From Desulfuromonas sp. (GTDB taxonomy: Bacteria > Desulfobacterota > Desulfuromonadia > Desulfuromonadales > Geothermobacteraceae), in assembly GCA_002868905.1 (NCBI GenBank), contig PKUA01000005.1, positions 30,636 to 86,008 on the forward strand: 55,373 bases of DNA, read 5' to 3'. The translations under genes and the position numbers were made by a program. Below, in pieces: positions 7,779 to 15,722 of the stretch. The notes under the pieces were generated by a model, which was given only the letters and a program-made list of their open reading frames with translations, was not told the DNA's origin and did no database searches. Numbering within the stretch: position 1 is the first letter of the stretch; the number at the start of each line of letters is the position of its first letter.

Positions 7779-8619
7779 GGTTCGCTTCCCCGGCGGCCCC
7801 AACTACGCCAGAATTGCCCGCTATCACAAAGAGCAGGGGCTGAACTCGGTCTGTCGTAGCGCCGCCTGTCCCAACCAGGGTGAGTGCTGGAGCCAGGGGA
7901 CGGCAACCTTCATGATCCTTGGCGACCACTGCACCCGGAACTGCCGGTTCTGCAACGTCAGCCATGCCGAACCGCGAACCGTCAACCGGGAGGAACCTGA
8001 CCGGATTGCCCGCGCGATCGCGGATTTGGGATTGAAGCACGCCGTCATCACCTCGGTGACCCGGGACGACCTGCCGGATGGCGGGGCCTCCCAATTCGTC
8101 GCCGTGACGGAAGCGATCCGTTCGGCCGCACCGGAGTGCCGTATCGAGCTGCTGATCCCCGACCTGCAGGGGGATGTTCAAGCGCTCTCGACAATCCTCG
8201 CAGCTCGCCCCGACCTGCTTGGACACAATCTTGAAACAGTTCCGCGGCTCTACCCCACAGCACGCCAGGGTGCCGACTACCGTCGCTCCCTCGACCTGCT
8301 GGCGGCGAGTCACAGACGTGCCCCGGCCATCCCGACCAAGTCCGGCCTGATGCTCGGTCTCGGCGAAACCGACGATGAGTTGAGACAGACCATGCTCGAC
8401 CTGCTGCAGGTCGAGTGCCGCCGTCTCACCCTCGGCCAATACCTGGCGCCGACCCGGGAGCACCTCCCGGTCGTCGCTTATATTCACCCGGACCGCTTCA
8501 AGTCCTGGGCCGAAGAAGGAAAAAAACTCGGATTTACCCATGTGGAGGCGGGGCCGCTTGTCCGGTCCTCCTATCATGCGGCCGATCAATACCAGGAGGC
8601 GAACCATGTCGATCTCTGA
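7741..8619 (+). CDS. lipA: Lipoyl synthase (radical SAM)
   Basis: 292 aa. Auxiliary-cluster cysteines C38, C43 and C49 lie in VCRSAACPNQGEC. The radical-SAM triplet is C64, C68 and C71 in CTRNCRFC, and the C-terminal RSSY closes the auxiliary cluster. It inserts two sulfurs into the octanoyl group on lipoyl domains. The ATG follows AAGGAGAGT inside the end of lipB. It overlaps trxB by 14 nt. Confidence 0.97.
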   Translation: MNRKPSRKPPWLKVRFPGGPNYARIARYHKEQGLNSVCRSAACPNQGECWSQGTATFMILGDHCTRNCRFCNVSHAEPRTVNREEPDRIARAIADLGLKHAVITSVTRDDLPDGGASQFVAVTEAIRSAAPECRIELLIPDLQGDVQALSTILAARPDLLGHNLETVPRLYPTARQGADYRRSLDLLAASHRRAPAIPTKSGLMLGLGETDDELRQTMLDLLQVECRRLTLGQYLAPTREHLPVVAYIHPDRFKSWAEEGKKLGFTHVEAGPLVRSSYHAADQYQEANHVDL

Positions 8620-9541
8620 ACATTGTAAAACCATCGTCCTCGGCACCGGCCCGGCCGGTCTGACCGCCGCCATCTATGCCGCCCGCGGCCAGCTTGCCCC
8701 GTTGGTAATCACCGGCCACCAACCGGGTGGTCAGTTGACCGGAACAACCGACATCGAAAACTTCCCGGGCTTTCCGGACGGCATCGACGGGACCGAGCTG
8801 ATGGATCGCATGCGCCGCCAGGCCGAACGCTTCGGCGCCAGCTTCTTCGATGGAAGCGCCGACCGGCTGGAACTCGGAACCAGACCGTTCCGGGTGCACT
8901 TCGCCGACCGGAGCGCCACCTGCGATTCACTGATCCTCGCAACCGGCGCGACTCCGAAACTGCTCGGACTCCCCGGGGAAAAGGAGCTGTTCGGTCGAGG
9001 GGTCTCCGTCTGCGCCACCTGCGACGGTTTTTTCTACCGGGACAAGGACGTCGTTATTGTCGGCGGGGGCGACACTGCCATGGAGGAGGCGGTCTTTCTC
9101 ACCCGCTTCGCCCGGCATGTCTTCGTCGTGCATCGACGCGACTCCCTGCGCGCCTCGCCGCCGATGCAGAAAAGAGCCCTGGAAAACGAAAAGATCAGCT
9201 TCGAGTGGAATTCGGAGATCGCCGAAATTCTGACGGATGATGCCGGGGTCGCCGGGGTCAGGCTCAACGATGTCACCGACGGCAGCAAAAAAGAGATCGC
9301 CTGCGACGGTCTGTTCATCGCCATCGGCCACGATCCGAACACCGGACTGGTTGACGGGCAGATCGATCTGGACGAAAACGGCTTCGTCATCACCCGCAGC
9401 GACTGCGAAACCAGTATCGATGGAGTGTTCGCCTCCGGCGACGTGCAGGATCCGATCTTCCGCCAGGCGATCACGGCTGCCGGCAGCGGTTGCCGGGCCG
9501 CCATGGCGGCAGAGCGCTACCTCGAAAACCTGGATGAGTAA
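8606..9541 (+). CDS. trxB: Thioredoxin reductase
   Basis: 311 aa. The start at ATG 8606 is chosen for CAGGAGGC just upstream and for the FAD motif beginning near residue 10 (VLGTGPAGLTAAIYAARG). The redox pair is C136-A-T-C139 followed by Asp-Gly. The NADP domain has IVGGGDTAMEEA and HRR. The C-terminal FAD motif is GVFASGDVQDP. It reduces thioredoxin with NADPH. Sitting inside the lipoate operon, it may supply reducing power for lipoyl or related disulfide chemistry, but that link is an inference from position. Confidence 0.95.
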   Translation: MSISEHCKTIVLGTGPAGLTAAIYAARGQLAPLVITGHQPGGQLTGTTDIENFPGFPDGIDGTELMDRMRRQAERFGASFFDGSADRLELGTRPFRVHFADRSATCDSLILATGATPKLLGLPGEKELFGRGVSVCATCDGFFYRDKDVVIVGGGDTAMEEAVFLTRFARHVFVVHRRDSLRASPPMQKRALENEKISFEWNSEIAEILTDDAGVAGVRLNDVTDGSKKEIACDGLFIAIGHDPNTGLVDGQIDLDENGFVITRSDCETSIDGVFASGDVQDPIFRQAITAAGSGCRAAMAAERYLENLDE

Positions 9542-9544
9542 GCG

Positions 9545-9925
9545 ATGGAAAACTTCACTATCGTCCGCCCCGAGCATCTCAACCACTACGGCTATCTGTT
9601 CGGCGGCACCATGCTCAGCTGGGTCGACGAGTACGCCTGGCTGGTTGCCTCGCGGGATTTCCCAGGCTGTTCCCTCGTCACTGTCGGGATGAACGACATC
9701 CAGTTCCGCTACCAGGTGAAAAGCGGTTCGATCCTCCGTTTCCGCATCGAACCGCTACGGCAGGGCTCTTCCTCAATCTCCTACTCGGTGCTGGTCTTTG
9801 CCGATGAACCTGGCGCCACCGAGGAGGTCCAGGTCTTCTCGACCGAGGTCACTTTCGTCCGGGTTGATGAGAACGGCAAAAAATCCGAGCTCCCAAAAGT
9901 CGACGACTATCGGTCGATATTGTGA
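9545..9925 (+). CDS. Hotdog-fold acyl-CoA thioesterase
   Basis: 126 aa. The single hotdog domain shows NHYGYLFGGTMLSWVDEYAW, the helix that carries the catalytic Asp in YciA/BFIT-type thioesterases, then the strands VTVGMNDIQF and ISYSVLVF. It starts 3 nt after trxB stops and ends the operon. It probably cleaves acyl-CoA (or acyl-ACP) thioesters; a link to the octanoyl metabolism of lipB is suggestive only. Confidence 0.85.
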   Translation: MENFTIVRPEHLNHYGYLFGGTMLSWVDEYAWLVASRDFPGCSLVTVGMNDIQFRYQVKSGSILRFRIEPLRQGSSSISYSVLVFADEPGATEEVQVFSTEVTFVRVDENGKKSELPKVDDYRSIL

Positions 9926-9969
9926 CCAGCGACCTGCTCCGACCCTCTATATTGCTCCGGTGATCAGCC

Positions 9970-10013
9970 ATTGAACTGCAGGGGTGGTACTTGCTCCGCC
10001 CCAGGGCGCGGCA
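9970..10013. repeat. Dispersed palindromic repeat, family A (degraded copy)
   Basis: attgaactgcaggggtggta and the following core resemble the left half of the copies at 13579-13667 and 29546-29637. The right half is diverged. Intergenic. Confidence 0.6.
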
Positions 10014-10098
10014 GTCACGACCAAAGACCTTTGATCTTCCTATGTTTGGCAGATTCAACAAGACAGAGCCAGTCGCGTGTGCCCTGCAACGAAAAAAA

Positions 10099-10123
10099 GC
10101 CCCGGAACTGAGGGTCCCGAGGC
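10099..10123 (-). terminator. Terminator for the 249-aa membrane protein
   Basis: On the minus strand GCCTCGG pairs with CCGGGGC (one G-T pair) and is followed by seven T. The opposite side is also A/T-rich, so it may act both ways. Confidence 0.65.
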
Positions 10124-10176
10124 CAAAAAAAGAGAAGAAAAACTGGCTTAAACTCTAACAAAACCGGTTGATATTG

Positions 10177-10926
10177 CTACTCGTTACCGAGTTTTTCTTC
10201 ATTTTTCTGTTTCGATTTTCGCAGCAAGGGAGGTAGCAGGGTCATTCCTTGCCCCGCTCCCCGCGGCATGTCCGGCACTTTGACGACCTTCCCCTCTGAA
10301 TCGATCACCGTCTCGTCCTCAAGCATGATCATGCCGGTTCTCTGCATCACATCCTTGCGGTAATCATGCAGCAGCTCCAGGCGCTGTCGCCGCAGGCGGT
10401 AGCTGAGAAACATCCAGACCAGTCCGACCAATGTGGCGACCCCGAGGATCGCCCCGACCAGGATTAACAGGGAGCGCGCCACCTGTTCGCCGGCATTGAG
10501 CATGAAAGCGGCGATGGCGTCAAGCTTGAAGATGACCCCTCCCCCCGCCACCAGCAGCAGCAAAGAGAGCAGAAATGGCACCCGCTGGATGGAACTGAGA
10601 AAGAGGTCGAAGCGACCGCCGTCCGTCGACTCCTCGAACACTTGCGACTCCGACCCTGACCGCTCGAACATGTAGCGATTGAAACCGTAGGCCATCATCC
10701 CGACCAGGAATGTAATAGCGACCGGGCTCAAGAAAGCAGCCAGCAGATAAGCCTTCCAGGGGAAGGTTTCGACCTGGCCGCCGAGAAAACTGATATAGCA
10801 GAAGAAGAAGATCAACCCCTCGACGACCAGCAGGGTTATCACGAAACCGGAGAGGAACTTCTTGATCTCCTTTTTCGTGTAGAGGCTGGCGAGGCCGTGC
10901 AATTTATCCTGGTTGAGTTGGGACAT
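10177..10926 (-). CDS. Four-helix inner-membrane protein of unknown function
   Basis: 249 aa. Four hydrophobic segments are visible at about residues 25-48, 60-83, 113-133 and 146-172. A charged cytoplasmic tail (about 175-249) contains an RxxR-rich stretch and ends with a lysine/glutamate-rich tail. A GGAG lies 11 nt before the ATG. Monocistronic with its own terminator. No family recognised; the soluble ends suggest a structural or regulatory membrane role, but nothing more can be said. Confidence 0.75.
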   Translation of the reverse strand: MSQLNQDKLHGLASLYTKKEIKKFLSGFVITLLVVEGLIFFFCYISFLGGQVETFPWKAYLLAAFLSPVAITFLVGMMAYGFNRYMFERSGSESQVFEESTDGGRFDLFLSSIQRVPFLLSLLLLVAGGGVIFKLDAIAAFMLNAGEQVARSLLILVGAILGVATLVGLVWMFLSYRLRRQRLELLHDYRKDVMQRTGMIMLEDETVIDSEGKVVKVPDMPRGAGQGMTLLPPLLRKSKQKNEEKLGNE

Positions 10927-11029
10927 TGAATCGAAGGCTCCATGGGATCGTCATTGGTGACGTTCATTATAACTTGAACGGACGAAACTGTCGCCCCCGT
11001 TGACAGGCATGGATAGGCAGAAGCAGGAA

Positions 11030-11058
11030 GACGCCCCTTCGAGGGAAGAAGGGGCGCC
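11030..11058 (-). terminator. Hairpin after the HAF lipoprotein gene
   Basis: GGCGCCCCTTC pairs with GAAGGGGCGTC (10 of 11 positions, one G-T pair) just beyond the stop codon at 11066. The following bases on the minus strand are only modestly T-rich. Confidence 0.55.
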
Positions 11059-11065
11059 TTATTTG

Positions 11066-12718
11066 TTACGGGAAGACCGGGTCGAGGAAAAACCCGCGTG
11101 GATGATTGTTGATGGTGATCGAGTTCCCGGTCGTCCTGCCGGAATCGTTGATATCGATCCCCTCGCTGAACGGGAACGGCGGGGTGAACGGGTAATCGTA
11201 GAAATCATCATGCACGCCGAGATCGTACATGGTGCCGTTGTCCCAGAGGAACGCATGCACGATCGGCAGGGTCACCCCTTCCTCCTGGTAGGTCGCGCCG
11301 GTCTCGGACCAGCCGGTCACCTGTCCGGACTCGTTGATCGCCAGGGCGAAGCTGTTCTCGCCGCCGAGGGTGCCGAGATCGACGATCACCCCTTTTTCGT
11401 TGGCGGCGAGGGTCCAGATGAAGGCGTGGGTCTTGCCATCTGCGGTCAGGGCGCCACCGACGACCTGGTCACTGTTGTTCAGGTCGGCGGCAACGCTGGC
11501 GCCGCCACCGAGATGGTCAACCGGGTACATGGCGCCGCCGTCCCAGAAGAAACCCTGGATGTCCTCGTCCAGACCTGCATCCTGAAGAGTCATTGGTCTT
11601 GACTGGAGGAACATCGGCTGACGAAGAAGCTGCCTAAGGCTTTCTTTTACAAATGTACCGCTGTTGCCGATAACATGCCCATCCGGGATTCCATCGTTGT
11701 TGTCATATCCGCTGTCATTGATATCGACACCAACAGTGAGTGTCCCGCCGGGGAGATAGTTGATAACCTCGAAGAGCGGGATCGGTGCATGGTTAATATC
11801 GACATAAATAGCAGTATCCCCCGAATTGACCAGGGCTTGTCCGTTTTCATTGATCGCTACTGATTCGGATGTCTCACCAACAATGGTTGTCAGGGGGAAG
11901 TACGCCGGGTAGGAGATGTTGATCAGACTGACATCGTCGCGCCCTAGAACGCCAGCCGTCATGGTAAAACCGTCCCAGTAATAGGCGTGGCGGCCTGCTT
12001 CCGTGTTGTCATCCACCGTCAGGACCATTTCACCACTATCGTTAATATCGACCACTTCGGAGTACGAGTTGACTTCGAATACGATGACCCCCGGATCCCC
12101 TTCACTGTCGGTTCCAGGCGCCCGGAACTCCTTGATTTCACCGGGAATCGGCGGTATGTCGACCATCGTACCGTTTTTCCACGTAAAGGCACGGTAACAT
12201 CCACCTACGTCCGAGCAATCCGAACCGCCCGATGCTAAAGAATTCGCGATAATTGAACCGGTGCTGTTAACACCAACCGCTGCGCTCCAGATAAAGCCGG
12301 CGGGGAGCTCAATGGGGTTCACTACATATTGGGAATAGAAATCGTTATATACCCCCTGATGAATGCCGAGGTAGGTCATCGAATCGCTCTGCGGTTCCCA
12401 TTTGAATGCGGCCCGATTGACATTCCCCCGGTTTGACGTCCCAACTATCGTTCCCTGGGCACCGATTTCAGCCACGCGGGTATGGTACCAGTGATCGCCA
12501 ATCCCCAATGAGTCCTGAACCAAGTCCCCAAGATCGGTCAAATCCCCGAGCGTCCCGACCGCGGCCGGTGGGGTGGTATTGCCATCCCCCGGAACCTGGC
12601 CGCTATCACCGATCAGGTCCTCTAAATCGGATGAAGAATCACTGCTGTCGTCACCGCACCCGTACAGCGAGAGCAACAACAACGGCAGGAGCAAAAGAGC
12701 CATCCAAGTGTTTCTCAT
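11066..12718 (-). CDS. HAF-repeat extracytoplasmic lipoprotein
   Basis: 550 aa. The start at 12718 has GGGAGG upstream; an in-frame codon 39 nt earlier lacks one. A signal peptide ends in the lipobox LYGC, followed by a serine/aspartate-rich linker. The mature part is a chain of repeats of the HAF type: HAFIWTLAANEKG followed by VDLGTLGGENSFALAINESG, and variants such as AFTWKNGTM, FFWDGGAMYPVDHLGG and HAFLWDNGTMYDLG with intervening INDSGxxxG elements. Such repeats are predicted to form a beta-propeller-like surface domain. It is co-directional with the beta-barrel gene 45 bp upstream. The function of HAF proteins is unknown. Confidence 0.85.
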   Translation of the reverse strand: MRNTWMALLLLPLLLLSLYGCGDDSSDSSSDLEDLIGDSGQVPGDGNTTPPAAVGTLGDLTDLGDLVQDSLGIGDHWYHTRVAEIGAQGTIVGTSNRGNVNRAAFKWEPQSDSMTYLGIHQGVYNDFYSQYVVNPIELPAGFIWSAAVGVNSTGSIIANSLASGGSDCSDVGGCYRAFTWKNGTMVDIPPIPGEIKEFRAPGTDSEGDPGVIVFEVNSYSEVVDINDSGEMVLTVDDNTEAGRHAYYWDGFTMTAGVLGRDDVSLINISYPAYFPLTTIVGETSESVAINENGQALVNSGDTAIYVDINHAPIPLFEVINYLPGGTLTVGVDINDSGYDNNDGIPDGHVIGNSGTFVKESLRQLLRQPMFLQSRPMTLQDAGLDEDIQGFFWDGGAMYPVDHLGGGASVAADLNNSDQVVGGALTADGKTHAFIWTLAANEKGVIVDLGTLGGENSFALAINESGQVTGWSETGATYQEEGVTLPIVHAFLWDNGTMYDLGVHDDFYDYPFTPPFPFSEGIDINDSGRTTGNSITINNHPRGFFLDPVFP

Positions 12719-12763
12719 GAGCCGACCTCCCTTTATCCTGGCTTTCCCCTCAGTCAAGGCGTA

Positions 12764-13384
12764 TCAGAACAGAAGACGGGCGCTTACCAGGGCATTGTGA
12801 GCCCGGTAACCGTAATCGAACTTGTTGCCGGCCCCGTCCTTGAACTGTTCATTGATGATCTGGAAATAACGGTATTCGACGCCGACGCGGAAGCTCTCCC
12901 CGAGCAGCATCTCGACTCCCGCGCCTCCCTGGTAGGCAAACTGGAAATCGTCCGCGTCGACCACTTCGATGTCACCGGCGGCGATCTTGGAGAGATCGAT
13001 GGTCGCGCCACCGACACCGAACAGGAAAAACGGATGAAAGATCGTCGGATTGTCAGCGGTATAAATGACATTGGCAATCATGGCGAACGACTTGACCTCA
13101 CCGTTCCCGTTGTAATCGACACCGAGCAGTTCGACCTCATCGACGTCCGACTTGCGGTAGAACCCTTCCAGCTCAAGCCGCCCCTGGCCGTAGTCGAGTC
13201 CGACCGCGCCACCGAAACCGCCGCCGGAGTCGAGTTCGAGATTGTCGATCAGCCCGGCCTCGTTGTCGATCGGATAGACCCCTCCACCGGACAGGGAGAC
13301 ATAAATTCGCGGGGAATCGGCGAAAGCCTGGACAGGCAGGAGAAACAGGCACAGAACTGCCAACAACCAAAAGCATCTCATCAT
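12764..13384 (-). CDS. Outer-membrane beta-barrel protein (OmpA-like/porin family)
   Basis: 206 aa. The signal peptide is cleaved after AFA (about residue 22). The remainder alternates aromatic/hydrophobic and polar residues in the way of transmembrane beta strands, with glycine-rich turns (GGGFGGAVGLDYG, FLFGVGGA, YQGGAGVEMLLG). It ends in Phe, the usual terminal residue for Bam-assembled barrels. At about 185 mature residues it would be an 8-stranded barrel. It is the first gene of a probable two-gene operon with the HAF lipoprotein, suggesting both are displayed at the outer membrane. Confidence 0.8.
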   Translation of the reverse strand: MMRCFWLLAVLCLFLLPVQAFADSPRIYVSLSGGGVYPIDNEAGLIDNLELDSGGGFGGAVGLDYGQGRLELEGFYRKSDVDEVELLGVDYNGNGEVKSFAMIANVIYTADNPTIFHPFFLFGVGGATIDLSKIAAGDIEVVDADDFQFAYQGGAGVEMLLGESFRVGVEYRYFQIINEQFKDGAGNKFDYGYRAHNALVSARLLF

Positions 13385-13696
13385 CCACCTCCACTGATAA
13401 GTCGAACAACCAGGAAAACGTATAGTCTGATTATTTCGTATGCCGGCTCAATGTCAATCCGAGGGAGGAAAAAAGAGGGGGAGTCCCCATAGCCGACTGA
13501 TCCCTGAGTTGGCGGGACTGAGACTTTAGAAAATGACTGGCCAGGGGGATGTCCATTATTGTTTTGGAGATCAATATATTGACCTGTAGGGGCGGCGATT
13601 GCTCCGCCCTGGGACGCGGCAAGCAGCGCCCCTACAAAGTCAGGATTTCGATATTTTCCACTGGAACACTAGACAGTACAGAGACGGAATAAGATC
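13385..13696. other. Intergenic gap with a repeat
   Basis: 312 bp between the barrel gene (start side) and queF (stop side). It holds the family A repeat at 13579-13667. I see no supported gene here. Confidence 0.6.
13579..13667. repeat. Dispersed palindromic repeat, family A
   Basis: 89 bp, close to 90 % identical by eye to 29546-29637. The core is an imperfect palindrome: GTAGGGGCGgCGATTGC faces GCAAGCaGCGCCCCTAC across a CCGCCCTGGG centre. A degraded relative lies at 9970-10013. Confidence 0.8.
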
Positions 13697-14533
13697 CTAC
13701 TGCCGGGGAAGGCGCAGATTCGGAATGTCGACTTCGAAGTTGCTACGGAAGGGATTAATGTCGAGGCCACCACGGCGCGTGTAACGGGCATAGACCGTCA
13801 ACTTTTCCGGGCTGCAGAACCTCAGCAGGTCGGTGAAAACCCGCTCGACGCACTGTTCGTGGAACTCGTTGTGCTCGCGGAAGGAGACCAGGTAGCGCAG
13901 CAGCGCTTCGCGGTCGATCCGTCCCCCCTGGTAGCGAACCAGCACGCTCCCCCAGTCGGGCTGTCCGGTCACCAGGCAGTTGCTCTTGAGCAGGTGGCTG
14001 TGCAGGGATTCACTGACCTGCTCCTGCGGGTCGGCCGCCGCCTCGAGCAGCTCCGGGTTGAGTCGGTAATCGTCAATGGCAATGTCGAGATCGTCGATAC
14101 ATTCGCCCGGGAGCGACTCCAGCGCACAGCCGCTCAACAGCGCGTTCGGCTGAAGGGAGACCCGAACAGGGGCACCGGCCGCACGGGACAGGTCGTCGGT
14201 CAACACCCTGCAGACCTCGTCCTGCGAAGGGAAACGGGTCTGGTTGATGGAGTTGAGGTAGAGCTTGAACGATTTCGACTCGATCAGGTTGGGGGATTCG
14301 CACGGCACCAGAACCTCGCCGATGGCGACGACAGGCTTCCCCCGCTCGGTCAACCATGAGAGTTCGTAGGCGTTCCAGATATCATACCCTGAGAACGGCA
14401 GCTCCCCCTCGAGGCCAAGTTCGTCCCGCTTCAACCGGCGCGGCACCGGGCAGAGCAGGCCTGGGTCATACGCGCTGGCATAGGTTGTGGTCTTCCCGAG
14501 AGGGAGATTCGAGAGATCGTCACTCATCGCCAT
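13697..14533 (-). CDS. queF: NADPH-dependent 7-cyano-7-deazaguanine reductase, long (YqcD) form
   Basis: 278 aa, the E. coli-type bimodular length. [15 protein letters not shown] (QueF motif binding the base) is in the N-terminal half. Catalytic Cys186 ([13 protein letters not shown]) and Asp193 are in the C-terminal half, followed by [16 protein letters not shown]. It reduces preQ0 to preQ1 in queuosine biosynthesis. AAAGGA precedes the first ATG. It lies next to another tRNA-modification gene (dihydrouridine synthase) on the same strand, 84 bp downstream of it. Confidence 0.95.
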   Translation of the reverse strand: MAMSDDLSNLPLGKTTTYASAYDPGLLCPVPRRLKRDELGLEGELPFSGYDIWNAYELSWLTERGKPVVAIGEVLVPCESPNLIESKSFKLYLNSINQTRFPSQDEVCRVLTDDLSRAAGAPVRVSLQPNALLSGCALESLPGECIDDLDIAIDDYRLNPELLEAAADPQEQVSESLHSHLLKSNCLVTGQPDWGSVLVRYQGGRIDREALLRYLVSFREHNEFHEQCVERVFTDLLRFCSPEKLTVYARYTRRGGLDINPFRSNFEVDIPNLRLPRQ

Positions 14534-14617
14534 GCTATCCTTTCAACATCAACAACATTTCACCGGCAGCGTTCGTTCCGGGCAGAGGCCTGTCGGCCTA
14601 CCAGGGGCAACAGGCTC

Positions 14618-15595
14618 CTAGACCAGCTCGTCGACCAGCTGACGGAACTGTTCGAGCCCGCGCGCCTTCTTCATCTTCCGGAATATCGGTTGCCACTCGG
14701 GATCGTCCATCCAGAGCAGGGTCTTTTTCAACTTGTCCAACACCTGTTTTTCGCCGCAGAACAGTTCGGCGTAGCCTTCGATCAACGCGTGCAGGTAACG
14801 GCGCAGCGCCCGGCTCCGCTCCGACTTGTCCGGCTCCGGCTGGTCCGGGTTGCGCAACCGCTGAAACAGGGTCGGATCGGCGATCGCGCCGCGTCCCAGC
14901 ATCAATCCGACCGCACCGGTTTGCTGCAGGAGTCGATGCCCGCCGGCAGCGGTCCGGATATCGCCGTTGGCGATGACCGGTAGCGAGGTCGCCCGCACCA
15001 CCTCGCTGGTGAGCCCATGGTCCGCCTCCCCCTGGTACTGCTGGACGACGGTGCGCGGATGCAACACCAGGAAATCGACGCCGCTCCCTTCCAGCAACGG
15101 CAGCAGGCCAAGAATCTGGCGCGGGTCATCGTAACCTGCGCGGATCTTGACCGAAAACGAACCCTGAATCACCCGCCGCAACTCCGGCAGAAGCTCCCGC
15201 AGGGTCTCCGGGTGCTGCAACAGGGCACCACCGGTCGGGCTGGTCGTCATCCGCCCGAACGGGCAGCCGACATTGAGATTAATGTGCACCGCTCCCCGCT
15301 CCTGGGCGAGCAACGCCGCCGACACCAACGGCTGGACACCGTACCCGACCAGTTGCACCACCAGGGGGACCCCGCCCTGCTCGGCGGCGATATCGCGCAG
15401 GTCACTCTTGCGTAACCGCTTGCGACTCACCCCGCTGACCCGCATGAACTCAGTGAAGACCAGATCGGGTCGCACCGTCTCGATCAGCAGGCTGCGCAGG
15501 GCGCGATTGGTCACTCCCTGCATCGGGGCGAGCATCAAAGGACAACTCCCCTCTTTCCAGGGGAGACGGTTCGGTTCGGCATGTGCTAGACTCAT
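14618..15595 (-). CDS. tRNA-dihydrouridine synthase (DusC-like)
   Basis: 325 aa. A TIM-barrel FMN domain opens with MLAPMQGVTNRALR. Next come LNVGCPFGRM (catalytic Cys), SVKIRAGYDD, VLHPRTVVQQYQG and IANGDI, then the helical C-terminal domain. It reduces uridine to dihydrouridine in tRNA. The start at 15595 is chosen because AGAGG lies 6 nt upstream; in-frame ATG 15601 and GTG 15610 are alternatives. The subfamily (DusC against DusA/B) is judged from the APMQGV motif and length and is not certain. Confidence 0.88.
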   Translation of the reverse strand: MSLAHAEPNRLPWKEGSCPLMLAPMQGVTNRALRSLLIETVRPDLVFTEFMRVSGVSRKRLRKSDLRDIAAEQGGVPLVVQLVGYGVQPLVSAALLAQERGAVHINLNVGCPFGRMTTSPTGGALLQHPETLRELLPELRRVIQGSFSVKIRAGYDDPRQILGLLPLLEGSGVDFLVLHPRTVVQQYQGEADHGLTSEVVRATSLPVIANGDIRTAAGGHRLLQQTGAVGLMLGRGAIADPTLFQRLRNPDQPEPDKSERSRALRRYLHALIEGYAELFCGEKQVLDKLKKTLLWMDDPEWQPIFRKMKKARGLEQFRQLVDELV

Positions 15596-15722
15596 GTTCA
15601 TCCTCTGCACAATATCCTATTTCACCAATGGCGGCCAGCGCAACCGCCATGAAGGAGATCCATGGCTCACCCGAGATTTTTCCCGCTGCGGAACCACCGT
15701 CACATAAGCATTCACGACTGAC

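Noticed and set aside
14585-14617. Possible terminator after the dihydrouridine synthase gene
   Set aside because: AGGCCTGT/ACAGGCTCCT pair only partly and no T-run follows on the minus strand.
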